DNA from: Sphingomonas kyeonggiensis
GTDB taxonomy: Bacteria; Pseudomonadota; Alphaproteobacteria; Sphingomonadales; Sphingomonadaceae
NCBI RefSeq assembly: GCF_030812785.1
Contig: NZ_JAUSTJ010000003.1
Coordinates: 682,001-746,000, forward strand
Direction of reading: 5' to 3'
Length of the DNA: 64,000 bases
Shown piece by piece: positions 1-6,982 of the stretch (its first letter is position 1; each line of letters starts with the position of its first letter). The notes under the pieces were generated by a model, which made no database searches, was not told the DNA's origin, and saw only the letters and a list, made by a program, of their open reading frames with translations. The position numbers and the translations under genes are program-made.

Positions 1-136
1 GGCCGTTGCCGGGGATGTCGTCATAGCCCCGCGCGACCAGCGCCGCGCGCATCGCCGCGCCATAGGTATGCCGGGCATGGCGGAGCAGCGCAGGCAGCGC
101 GACTTCGAGGAGCGGGGAGGGGGTATCGTCGGACAT
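1..136 (-). CDS. MarR-like transcriptional regulator, N-terminal part
   Basis: Only the first 45 codons are in the window; the gene runs off the left edge. The translation begins MSDDTPSPLLEVALPALLRH and continues into a helix with RHTYGAAMRAALVARGYDD, which looks like the first helix of MarR-type winged-helix regulators. The ATG at 136 lies 72 bases from a perfect palindrome (208-228), which fits autoregulation. The family call is by resemblance of a short fragment; the ligand is unknown. Confidence 0.55.
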   Translation of the reverse strand, partial: MSDDTPSPLLEVALPALLRHARHTYGAAMRAALVARGYDDIPGNG

Positions 137-207
137 CGGACAAGCTTCCTTCCGTCATGCCCGCAAAGGCAGGAATGATGCGAAGTACTTTACAGTCCAC
201 AATATTG

Positions 208-228
208 ATAGTCAATTAAATTGACTAT
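208..228. promoter_or_regulatory. Perfect 9-3-9 palindrome, likely MarR-type operator
   Basis: ATAGTCAAT-TAA-ATTGACTAT is a perfect inverted repeat in an AT-rich island of otherwise GC-rich DNA, upstream of the MarR-like gene and downstream of xylC. Its size and symmetry fit a MarR dimer site. Assignment to the adjacent regulator is inference. Confidence 0.6.
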
Positions 229-280
229 TTGTCCGCCAAAGCACCCCCTAGGTGTAACCTTGGCGAACGAAAGTGTCCGC

Positions 281-1168
281 TCAGACCCCTTCGCGGACCA
301 GCGTCCCCGCCACTCCCGGCACCGAGACCCGGAAGGAGAACAGGTCCCCCGCCTGCGGGTTGGCCGCCTTGGCCTCGGCGGAGAGGTGCTTGTTGGCGGT
401 GGTGGCATAGACCGTCTTCAGGTCCGGCCCGCCAAAGGCGATCTTGGTGATCGCATCGACCGGAAATTCCACGATCTCAAGCAGTTCGCCCGTGGGCGAA
501 TAGCGCCGCACCGCCGATCCCATGTACAGCCCGATCCACAGGCAGCCTTCGGAATCGACCGTCGGCCCGTCGGGATAGCCCTGGTCGTTGGGGATGCGGG
601 CGAACGCGCGCCGGTTGGTAAGGCTGCGGTCCTCGGCGACGTCGCAGGCATAGATCACCCCGCCCAGCGTATCGACATGGTAGAGGGTGCGGCCGTCCGG
701 GCTCAGCGCCGGGCCGTTGGTGATCGAGTAAGGCGGGCTGGAGGGCACGCACAGGCCATCCTCGCCCAGCCGGTGGATCATGCCGGTATCGGCCGCCTCG
801 GCATCGTCCATCGTCCCGAACCACAGCCGGCCGTCGGGGCAGACGGTGCCGTCGTTGAGCCGGTTGCCGGGCAGATGCGGCTCGGGGTCGGTGAGGGGAG
901 TGAAGCTGCCGTCCTCTGGGTCGAAATGGGCGAGGCCCGTCTGCAGCCCGGCGACGAAGCCGCCGCGCTCGACCGGCAGCACGAAGCCCACCTGCGCCGG
1001 CGCGTCCCAGCTCTTTTTGTCCCCGGTTTCAGGGTCGTAGCGATGGACCTTGTGGCCCTTGATGTCGACGAACCACAGCGCCGCGTCGCGCGCCACCCAG
1101 ACCGGCCCTTCGAGCAACGGCGCGGCAAGCGGCCAGACACTCTCCGGTGCCGACGTCACCACGCGCAT
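281..1168 (-). CDS. xylC: D-xylonolactonase-like SMP-30/gluconolactonase family protein
   Basis: A 295-residue SMP-30/LRE beta-propeller. It would hydrolyse D-xylono-lactone to D-xylonate, the second step of the Weimberg xylose pathway, in the cytosol. Visible family signatures are the early LLEGPVW, the central RLNDGTVCPDGRLWFGTMDD and SITNGPALSPDGRTLYHVDT, which hold the metal-binding Glu, Asn and Asp positions. It follows xylB by 2 bases and ends the operon. Sequence and neighbours match Caulobacter xylC closely; a related sugar lactone as substrate cannot be excluded. Confidence 0.85.
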   Translation of the reverse strand: MRVVTSAPESVWPLAAPLLEGPVWVARDAALWFVDIKGHKVHRYDPETGDKKSWDAPAQVGFVLPVERGGFVAGLQTGLAHFDPEDGSFTPLTDPEPHLPGNRLNDGTVCPDGRLWFGTMDDAEAADTGMIHRLGEDGLCVPSSPPYSITNGPALSPDGRTLYHVDTLGGVIYACDVAEDRSLTNRRAFARIPNDQGYPDGPTVDSEGCLWIGLYMGSAVRRYSPTGELLEIVEFPVDAITKIAFGGPDLKTVYATTANKHLSAEAKAANPQAGDLFSFRVSVPGVAGTLVREGV

Positions 1169-1171
1169 CGC

Positions 1172-1969
1172 TTACCTCCAGCCTGCGTCGACGAAATACT
1201 CATGCCCCGTGATAAGCCGCGCGTCGTCGGAGGCAAGGAACAGCGCCATCGCCGCGATGTCGTCGGGCACCAATCGGCCCTTGAGGCACTGGGCCTTGAC
1301 GATCTCGGCCTCGCCCTCGGGCGTGTACCACTTCATCTGGCGCGGGGTCCTCACATTGCCCGGTACGATGCAGACCGAGCGGATATTGTCCGGCCCCAGC
1401 TCGCGGGCGAAGCTGCGGGTCAGCCCCTCGATGCCGGCCTTGGCGGTCTGGTAGAGCGTCAGCCCCTCCAGCGCGAGGTGCCAGGAGATCGAGCCCAGGT
1501 TGATGATCACCCCGGCGCCCTTGGCCTTCATCCCCGGGATCACCGCCTGGGCGCAGAAGAACAGGTGGCGCAGGTTCACGTTGAGCCGGTTTTCCCAATA
1601 GTCTTCCGTCACTTCCTCGATGGTGTGGCGGTCGTCATTGGCGGCGTTGTTCACCAGGATGTCGAAGCTGCCGAAATCCTCGATCAGCTGGGCGATCTTC
1701 GCCTTGGCACCCTTGATGTCGGTCAGGTCGACATTCTCGTAGACCGGCGCCTGGCCGATGCCGGCGAGGCTGGCGACCAGCTGCTGCGAATCCGCATCGG
1801 CGATGTCGAAGAAGGTGACGTCGGCACCCTGGCGGACAAAGCCTTCGACCAGCCCCGCACCGATCCCCGAGCCGCCGCCGGTGATCAGCACGCGCTTGCC
1901 CTTCAGGCTGGGATAGATGGCACGCTGATCGCGAGTCTGGGTCACGTGCATGGGATCAGCTTCCGACAT
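1172..1969 (-). CDS. xylB: NAD-dependent D-xylose 1-dehydrogenase-like SDR
   Basis: A 265-residue classical short-chain dehydrogenase. It would oxidise D-xylose to xylonolactone. The Rossmann motif is GGGSGIG near residue 31, followed by NNAAND. The catalytic segment is S-W-H-L with a downstream YQTAKAG, that is the Ser-Tyr-Lys set. It closely resembles Caulobacter XylB over its whole length and ends in the same HEYFVDAGWR tail. It has about 15 extra N-terminal residues, so a start nearer the AIYPSLKGK segment is possible. Confidence 0.88.
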   Translation of the reverse strand: MSEADPMHVTQTRDQRAIYPSLKGKRVLITGGGSGIGAGLVEGFVRQGADVTFFDIADADSQQLVASLAGIGQAPVYENVDLTDIKGAKAKIAQLIEDFGSFDILVNNAANDDRHTIEEVTEDYWENRLNVNLRHLFFCAQAVIPGMKAKGAGVIINLGSISWHLALEGLTLYQTAKAGIEGLTRSFARELGPDNIRSVCIVPGNVRTPRQMKWYTPEGEAEIVKAQCLKGRLVPDDIAAMALFLASDDARLITGHEYFVDAGWR

Positions 1970-2018
1970 GAGAATGAATTACCTTGGAAAAACGTAGAGG
2001 GGTGGCCGCTCGCGGCGC

Positions 2019-3143
2019 TCACAGCAGGCCGCGGCCCGCCAGGTTGCGCATCAGCTCGCGAATGCCGAAGGTCCAGGGCGCGGCGGCCTTGGAGGTGGTG
2101 ACCCGGTTGACCAGTGCGCCGAGCTTGGGGCTCGAGATGCGCACCACGTCGCCGTCCTTGTGGGTGAAGCCGCGGCCGACATGGTCGCGGTCCTGGATCG
2201 GCGCGAACAGCGTGCCGAGGAACAGCGCGAAGCCGTCCGGATATTGATGCTCGCTCAGCGCCTGGCGGATCAGGTCCGTGGGATCGCGGCTGATCTGGCT
2301 CATCTTGTTGGTGCCCTCGAGGCGATATCCCTCGGGTCCGTCGATGACCAGGTCGACCTCGGCCGCGCGGACATCGTCCATCGTGAAGCCGGCGTCGAAC
2401 AGGCGGATGAACGGCCCGATCGCGGTCGAGGCGTTATTGTCCTTGGCCTTGCCGAGCAGCAGCGCGCTGCGCCCCTCGAAGTCGCGCAGGTTGACGTCGT
2501 TGCCGAGCGTCGCGCCGCGCGGCGTGCCGGTCTTGTCGACGATCAGCACCACCTCGGGCTCGGGATTGTTCCAGTCGCTGTCCGAGCGCACGCCGATATC
2601 GGCGCCCGCGCCCACTGCGGAGAGCACCGGCGCCTTGGTGAACACCTCGGCATCGGGGCCGATCGCCACTTCGAGATATTGCGACCACATGCCCGCCTCG
2701 ATCAGCGCAGCCTTGAGGTTCGCCGCCTCGGCCGTGCCCGGCACCACCGAGCGGATGCCAGATCCGACCTTGGCTTCCAGGTCACCGCGGATCTCGTTCG
2801 CCTTGTCGGCATCGCCGCGCGCGCGCTCCTCGATCACTCGCTCGATCGCCGAGAGGGCGAAGGTCACGCCGCAGGCCTTGACGCACTGCAGGTCGATCGG
2901 GGCGAGCAGCACGGGACCGTTATCGCTACCAAGTTCGGACACGGCGCCAATGTCGGTGCCGGTCACGCTCGCCGGATCGGCAAGGTCGAGCAGGTCGGAC
3001 ACGGTCGCAGCACTGGCCGAGACATCGTAGATTCGTCCGCCGCGCAGAATCACGGGACTGGGACCCGCTTCCGTCAGGACACGGCCAACCAGAATTGCCT
3101 GCTCGTGATCGGCAGGCAGCATTTCCGCCGGGGACGCTTTCAA
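2019..3143 (-). CDS. xylX: 2-keto-3-deoxy-D-xylonate (arabinonate) dehydratase, FAH family
   Basis: Fumarylacetoacetate-hydrolase-fold protein of about 374 residues. It would dehydrate 2-keto-3-deoxy-pentonate to alpha-ketoglutarate semialdehyde in the Weimberg pathway. The acidic metal-binding segments WNNPEPEVVLIVD and GATLGNDVNLRDFEGRSAL, with LLGKAKDNNAS, match Caulobacter XylX. It is the first gene of the unit xylX-xylB-xylC. The longest start is TTG at 3143; an ATG at 3122 is an alternative. The dehydratase xylD and semialdehyde dehydrogenase xylA are not in the window. Confidence 0.88.
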   Translation of the reverse strand: MKASPAEMLPADHEQAILVGRVLTEAGPSPVILRGGRIYDVSASAATVSDLLDLADPASVTGTDIGAVSELGSDNGPVLLAPIDLQCVKACGVTFALSAIERVIEERARGDADKANEIRGDLEAKVGSGIRSVVPGTAEAANLKAALIEAGMWSQYLEVAIGPDAEVFTKAPVLSAVGAGADIGVRSDSDWNNPEPEVVLIVDKTGTPRGATLGNDVNLRDFEGRSALLLGKAKDNNASTAIGPFIRLFDAGFTMDDVRAAEVDLVIDGPEGYRLEGTNKMSQISRDPTDLIRQALSEHQYPDGFALFLGTLFAPIQDRDHVGRGFTHKDGDVVRISSPKLGALVNRVTTSKAAAPWTFGIRELMRNLAGRGLL

Positions 3144-3169
3144 AATCCTCTCGCCTCGATATTAGCTTG

Positions 3170-3183
3170 TGATAGCGCTACCA
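3170..3183. promoter_or_regulatory. LacI/XylR-type operator 1
   Basis: TGATAGCGCTACCA, centred on the palindrome TAGCGCTA, lies just upstream of xylX. It is almost the XylR operator of the Caulobacter xylose promoter as I recall it. Repression by a LacI-family regulator relieved by xylose is inferred; no such regulator gene is in the window. Confidence 0.75.
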
Positions 3184-3194
3184 TGCCGGGGCGC

Positions 3195-3208
3195 GGGTAG
3201 CGCTGTCA
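3195..3208. promoter_or_regulatory. LacI/XylR-type operator 2
   Basis: GGGTAGCGCTGTCA shares the TAGCGCT core with the first operator, 25 bases away centre to centre. The two probably form a tandem pair for cooperative repression of xylXBC. Confidence 0.6.
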
Positions 3209-3231
3209 AGCGTGTCGCGCGGCTTTAGGGG

Positions 3232-3903
3232 TTATTTCGGAACCGCTTCCAGCAGGGCGACGATCTCGCCGACGATCTCGGCGGGCGGGCGCATCGCCCC
3301 GTCCGTGCTGGCGTGGACCATCCGCCACGGTCCGAGCAGCCCCGCCTCGACGATCGACTCATAATTGCCGCGCACGCGCTGCTGGAGCGCGACATCGGCC
3401 TCATACTCGTCGAAGCTCTTGCTGGTGTAGCTGCGCTCGGCCTTTTGCAGGATGAGCTGGCGGGCAAGGTCCCAGGGCGTGTTGAGATAGACGGAGAGGG
3501 TGGGGACGGGCAGGGCGAACTGGCCGGTCTCCAGCGCCAGGATCCACTCCATCAGCGCGCGGCTCTCCTCCGCCGGCACCCGCGCGCCCTGATAGGCCAT
3601 GTTCGAGGCGACATAGCGGTCGAAGATCAGCACGTCATGCGCTTCGACGGCCTTCAATATCTCGTCCCGCCACTCGAACCGGTCGAGCGCATAGAGTGTC
3701 GCGGCGGCATGCGGGCTGACCGGCACGGGCATGTCGCCGGCCAGATAGCGGCCGATCGTCACCCCGGCGACGGTCTCGCCATAGCGCGGGAAGCCGATCA
3801 CCGTGGCGGTCTTGCCCACGGCCTGGAGCGTCTCGCAGAGCAGCCTGGAGGTGGTGTTCTTGCCGACGCCGTCGGCGCCTTCGATCGCGACAATGATCCC
3901 CAT
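3232..3903 (-). CDS. tmk: Thymidylate kinase (dTMP kinase)
   Basis: P-loop kinase of 223 residues that phosphorylates dTMP to dTDP with ATP. The P-loop EGADGVGKNT sits at the N-terminus, the DRF and DRYVASNMAYQG segments match the DR(Y/W) motif of the family, and a lid region with KAERSYTSKS follows. The ATG at 3903 places the first strand at MGIIVAIEG as in homologues; a longer form with six extra residues is possible. It shares orientation with the upstream XRE gene and is not related to flagella. Confidence 0.85.
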   Translation of the reverse strand: MGIIVAIEGADGVGKNTTSRLLCETLQAVGKTATVIGFPRYGETVAGVTIGRYLAGDMPVPVSPHAAATLYALDRFEWRDEILKAVEAHDVLIFDRYVASNMAYQGARVPAEESRALMEWILALETGQFALPVPTLSVYLNTPWDLARQLILQKAERSYTSKSFDEYEADVALQQRVRGNYESIVEAGLLGPWRMVHASTDGAMRPPAEIVGEIVALLEAVPK

Positions 3904-3932
3904 GGGGCCGCGCCCTAGCACGGGCGCCGCGA

Positions 3933-5021
3933 TCAGAGGAAGACGGCGGAGACGATCGCAGCGAGGCTCGCCGGATCGCAGTCGTCGAGCGGGACTTCCA
4001 TGTCCGGGTTGACGCTATAGCCGATCATGCGCCCGTCGCGGCCCGAGGCGACCGAGAGCAGCCGCCAGCCTTCGCCTTCGCGCAGCGCCGCAAGGCCGCC
4101 GGGCAGGGGCAGGCGATCGGGATCGGCGACCACCGTCGCCTGAGCGGGCAGGCCGCCGCCCAGCGTCGCGCGGCACACCTTGAGCCCGAAGGCGCGGGGC
4201 CCGGCGATGTGTGGCGCCTCGACGGTCTCGCCGGTCGGCTGGTGGCCGATCAGCCCCTGGGGCAGCGGCATGCCGAAGATCGGCACCAGGCGGATCGCGC
4301 TCACCGGCGCGCCCGGCAGGGGCAGCGGCACGGCCGCCGGCGCGGAAGCGACAGGCACCTCCTCGTTCAGCGCGGCGACCAACTCGGCGATGCGCTCGCG
4401 GGTGCGCGCGATGCGCGTCTCCGGATTGGCGATGGTGGCGAGAAAGGCGTCGAGCGTCCCCGCGGCATGGCGCTGCTCCACCTCGGCGCGCAGTCCCGCT
4501 TCGTCGGCGACGTCGAACAGCGCGAACAGCGCGGTCTGCACCGCCCCGTTCCAGCGGGCGAAGGGCTTCTGCGCATTCTCGACCCGCGAGAGATTGACCG
4601 GGGGCAGGCCATAGTCGCGCTCGATCACCGCGATGGTCAGCGCCGGGTCGAGCGTGCGGCGGGCGCGCAGCGCGGCGCCGAGCAGCACCGCGAAACGCTC
4701 CTCGTCCTGGTCGAGCGCGGCACCGTCGCTGAACGGCTCGGCCCAGGCGGCTATGTCGAAATCGGGCGCGTCGATGTCGATCAGCAGGTCGGCCGGCGCC
4801 AGCTCGAGCGCGGCGGCGACGCGGCGCAGCTCGTCCGGCCGCGCCACGACTTCGCCGCGTTCGATCTTCGAAAGACGAATATAGGGAATCTCGGGGATCT
4901 TGGTCGAAAGGCGGAGCAGTTTGGCAAAACCGCGCCACTGGCGCTGCTCGCGCACCCGGTTCGGGAAGACAATGGCACGATAGAAGTCGATCATGGGTTC
5001 GCCTGCGGATCCCGTCCGCAT
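3933..5021 (-). CDS. XRE-family helix-turn-helix regulator
   Basis: About 362 residues. An N-terminal Cro/CI-type HTH spans roughly residues 20-75 (FAKLLRLSTKIPEIPYIRLS then IERGEVVARPDELRRVAAAL). A second HTH-like stretch around LTIAVIERDYGLPPVNLSRV suggests a tandem arrangement. The C-terminal third is an unidentified, mostly beta-rich domain. I chose ATG 5021 because AAGGG stands five bases upstream; ATG 4994 and 5047 are alternatives. A perfect palindrome at 5074-5091 overlaps its probable promoter. Target genes are unknown. Confidence 0.7.
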   Translation of the reverse strand: MRTGSAGEPMIDFYRAIVFPNRVREQRQWRGFAKLLRLSTKIPEIPYIRLSKIERGEVVARPDELRRVAAALELAPADLLIDIDAPDFDIAAWAEPFSDGAALDQDEERFAVLLGAALRARRTLDPALTIAVIERDYGLPPVNLSRVENAQKPFARWNGAVQTALFALFDVADEAGLRAEVEQRHAAGTLDAFLATIANPETRIARTRERIAELVAALNEEVPVASAPAAVPLPLPGAPVSAIRLVPIFGMPLPQGLIGHQPTGETVEAPHIAGPRAFGLKVCRATLGGGLPAQATVVADPDRLPLPGGLAALREGEGWRLLSVASGRDGRMIGYSVNPDMEVPLDDCDPASLAAIVSAVFL

Positions 5022-5073
5022 CTTACCCTTCCCGTTCGCACTTGCCATGCCGATTCCCCAGAGACTCGGCGTA

Positions 5074-5091
5074 CCTTGAAGCAATTCAAGG
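5074..5091. promoter_or_regulatory. 7-4-7 palindrome in the XRE gene promoter, likely operator
   Basis: CCTTGAA-GCAA-TTCAAGG is a perfect inverted repeat, and a third half-site (CCTTGTA on the minus strand) follows at about 5096-5102 next to a TATTAT that could be the -10. Autoregulation by the XRE protein is inferred from position. Confidence 0.5.
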
Positions 5092-5116
5092 ATAATACAA
5101 GGTAAACGGGGTTTCG

Positions 5117-5632
5117 TTAATGGAATGATCCGGCCGACTGGCTGCCGGAAAGCAGGCCGCAGGGACCCGTCGGATCGAGGTCCAGGATCATCGCCAGCGT
5201 GCTCTCGCCGATGGCGTGGCGCAGCAGCCAGCCTTCGGCCGAAGGGGCCGGATGATCGGGCGCGAAGGCCACGCCGGTGCCGTCGGTGATCACGCCGAGC
5301 GCGGCGGGCGGGCTCGGCCAGCGGCCGGCGAGATAATCGAGCAGCGCGGCGGCGGCGTCCTGCAGCGCGCCTTCGTCGCTGTCTTCGGGGCAGAAGGCGT
5401 CGGGCGCGGCAGAGATCGCCGCAACGCGCTTGAAGTTGTGCCGGCGCCACCAGATCAGGTGGATCTGGCCGTCGGCCGTGGCTTCCAGACCCAGGATCAG
5501 GTCATTGCCGGCGGGCAACAGCGGCTGGGCCAGGCGCGCCGCGTCCTGCGCGAGCGCGGTCAAGCGACGGTTGGGGCGCGGCAGGGATCCCTGTGCCTCT
5601 CCGCTGCCGTTCCAGTCGTAATTGCGATGCAT
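5117..5632 (-). CDS. Uncharacterised 171-residue protein
   Basis: I do not recognise this protein. It is soluble with no signal peptide, rich in Ala and Leu. A central DGQIHLIWWRRHNFKRVAAI strand segment and an acidic EDSDEGALQDAAAALLDYL helix can be seen. The ATG at 5632 follows a TCCTATAAT element at 5658-5666 by about 25 bases, the same element that precedes the flagellar units, so it may belong to that regulon. It lies downstream of the sigma-factor gene on the same strand. Confidence 0.65.
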   Translation of the reverse strand: MHRNYDWNGSGEAQGSLPRPNRRLTALAQDAARLAQPLLPAGNDLILGLEATADGQIHLIWWRRHNFKRVAAISAAPDAFCPEDSDEGALQDAAAALLDYLAGRWPSPPAALGVITDGTGVAFAPDHPAPSAEGWLLRHAIGESTLAMILDLDPTGPCGLLSGSQSAGSFH

Positions 5633-5657
5633 CGGTTCCTCCTACCCTCTCAGGGGC

Positions 5658-5666
5658 ATTATAGGA
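5658..5666 (-). promoter_or_regulatory. TCCTATAAT promoter element of the 171-residue protein gene
   Basis: On the minus strand the sequence is TCCTATAAT, with a GC-rich upstream stretch and no TTGACA. The start codon is about 25 bases downstream. Confidence 0.6.
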
Positions 5667-5698
5667 TGGGGTTGGAAACGCCGTGCGTTCGGATGCGA

Positions 5699-6760
5699 TC
5701 AGTGAAGCGAGGCGGTCGAGGGAGCCGGGGCGACGGTGAGCTGGATCGCCTCGACGCGCTCGCCCTGCTGGGCGGCGGTGGCGATGACCGGCGAGAGTGT
5801 GGTCGGGTCGACGGCGCGGACGCTCGCCAGGCGGTTGTGCGGCAGGCTGGCATCCGGAAGGATCGGCGTGGTGCACGCGGCCGGGGCCGGGCGACGCTTC
5901 GGGGTGCCGGGCTGGCCATATTCGGCCATCACGGCGAAGCGCGGATCCTTGGCTGCGATCTCGGCGATCGCCTTGGCGGCGCGCTTGGTGATCTGGCGGA
6001 CGCGCTCCTTGGTCACGCCGGTGTCGAGCGACAGGTCGTCGAGCGTGGCGGTCTGGAACACGCGGCGCTCCACGATCTCGCGGTCACGGGCCAGCTTGGC
6101 TTCGAGCTTCTCCAGCTCGGCGGGATCGATGCCATGGGTGGCCGAGCGCAGGCGCGGACCCTCGGCGCGGCGCAGCGCGGCTTCGGCGCGCTTCGGGCGG
6201 GGGCGGCGGCGGAGCGCCTCGACGCCGACCTTGCGGAGCTGGTCGACATAGGCGTCGATGAGCTCGGAGACGGCGCCCTCGGCGAGATAGTCCGACGCGG
6301 CGGCCTCGGTGCGGCTCAGGGCATCCTCGTCCTCGATCATCGCCTCGGGCGAGATCTCGTCGCCGTCCGGCGAGGTGGCGAGGGCGCTGAGCGAAACGGT
6401 GGTCGCCTCGACCTTCTTCGCCGACGGGCGCTGGTCGGTCATCAGGCGGAAGCGCAGGCTCTGCAGCTCGCCGCGGATCTGCCAGTTCACGAAGGTGGTG
6501 AACTGGGCCTTGGCGGGGTCATAGGCTTCGATGGCGCGGTGCACGGCGATGGCGCAGCACTGCTCGGCGTCTTCCCAATGTGCGGTCAGGCCGTACTGGC
6601 GGACGAAGTGGCGGATGCGCGGGGCGATCAGCTTGAGGATCTGGGCGAAGGCACGATCGACATAGACACGCTGGCGGTTGCTGCGAGCGGCGCCGTCTTG
6701 CGGCGTATTCTCGATGACGGTGGCGACGGCTGCTTCCAGCGCGATCGTGATCTTCGACAT
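5699..6760 (-). CDS. Sigma-70-family RNA polymerase sigma factor with C-terminal extension
   Basis: 353 residues. A region 2-like segment lies near residues 40-105; the stretch RAIEAYDPAKAQFTTFVNW matches the core-binding and -10 recognition helices. A region 4 HTH lies near 215-250 (DREIVERRVF, then TLDDLSLDTGVTKERVRQIT). The linker is Arg/Lys-rich and does not resemble a normal region 3, and about 100 C-terminal residues follow region 4 without a recognised domain. It is not a typical FliA, RpoH or ECF factor. It has its own TCCTATAAT element 205 bases upstream, at the edge of the flagellar island, so a flagellar role is plausible but unproven. Confidence 0.75.
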   Translation of the reverse strand: MSKITIALEAAVATVIENTPQDGAARSNRQRVYVDRAFAQILKLIAPRIRHFVRQYGLTAHWEDAEQCCAIAVHRAIEAYDPAKAQFTTFVNWQIRGELQSLRFRLMTDQRPSAKKVEATTVSLSALATSPDGDEISPEAMIEDEDALSRTEAAASDYLAEGAVSELIDAYVDQLRKVGVEALRRRPRPKRAEAALRRAEGPRLRSATHGIDPAELEKLEAKLARDREIVERRVFQTATLDDLSLDTGVTKERVRQITKRAAKAIAEIAAKDPRFAVMAEYGQPGTPKRRPAPAACTTPILPDASLPHNRLASVRAVDPTTLSPVIATAAQQGERVEAIQLTVAPAPSTASLH

Positions 6761-6871
6761 TGCAAATCCCCTGTTTCGTCGACTGCCGGTTTCGGCCGCC
6801 GCTGACAGGGGCAACATGGTCTCTAATCCTTTAACAGAACCCTTAAATTCCTATATGTAGTCCTACCAATC

Positions 6872-6896
6872 GTGGAATCCCTCTAAGGTTCCACGT
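6872..6896. repeat. Inverted repeat in the long leader of the sigma-factor gene
   Basis: CGTGGAA and TTCCACG form a perfect 7-base inverted repeat around 11 bases. It lies in the roughly 200-base AT-rich leader between the promoter at 6965-6973 and the ATG at 6760. It could be an RNA hairpin or a protein site. Confidence 0.45.
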
Positions 6897-6964
6897 TAAC
6901 CATAAAAGTCGGAAAATATGTGTTTTTATCCGGTTTTCCGCGCCTCGAAGGCTGCGGCAAAAAC

Positions 6965-6973
6965 ATTATAGGA
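6965..6973 (-). promoter_or_regulatory. TCCTATAAT promoter element of the sigma-factor gene
   Basis: Minus-strand TCCTATAAT directly after the stop of the lytic transglycosylase gene. A half-site GGCAAAAAC (6956-6964) abuts it on the downstream side. It would give the sigma-factor mRNA a leader of about 200 bases. Confidence 0.6.
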
Positions 6974-6982
6974 TAAAAAAAT

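Noticed and set aside
221..2101. 626-codon open frame on the plus strand
   Set aside because: Antisense to xylC and xylB, both clear family members.
6831..6847. Possible CtrA site upstream of the sigma-factor gene
   Set aside because: TTAA and TTAA are separated by nine bases, not the seven that CtrA needs.
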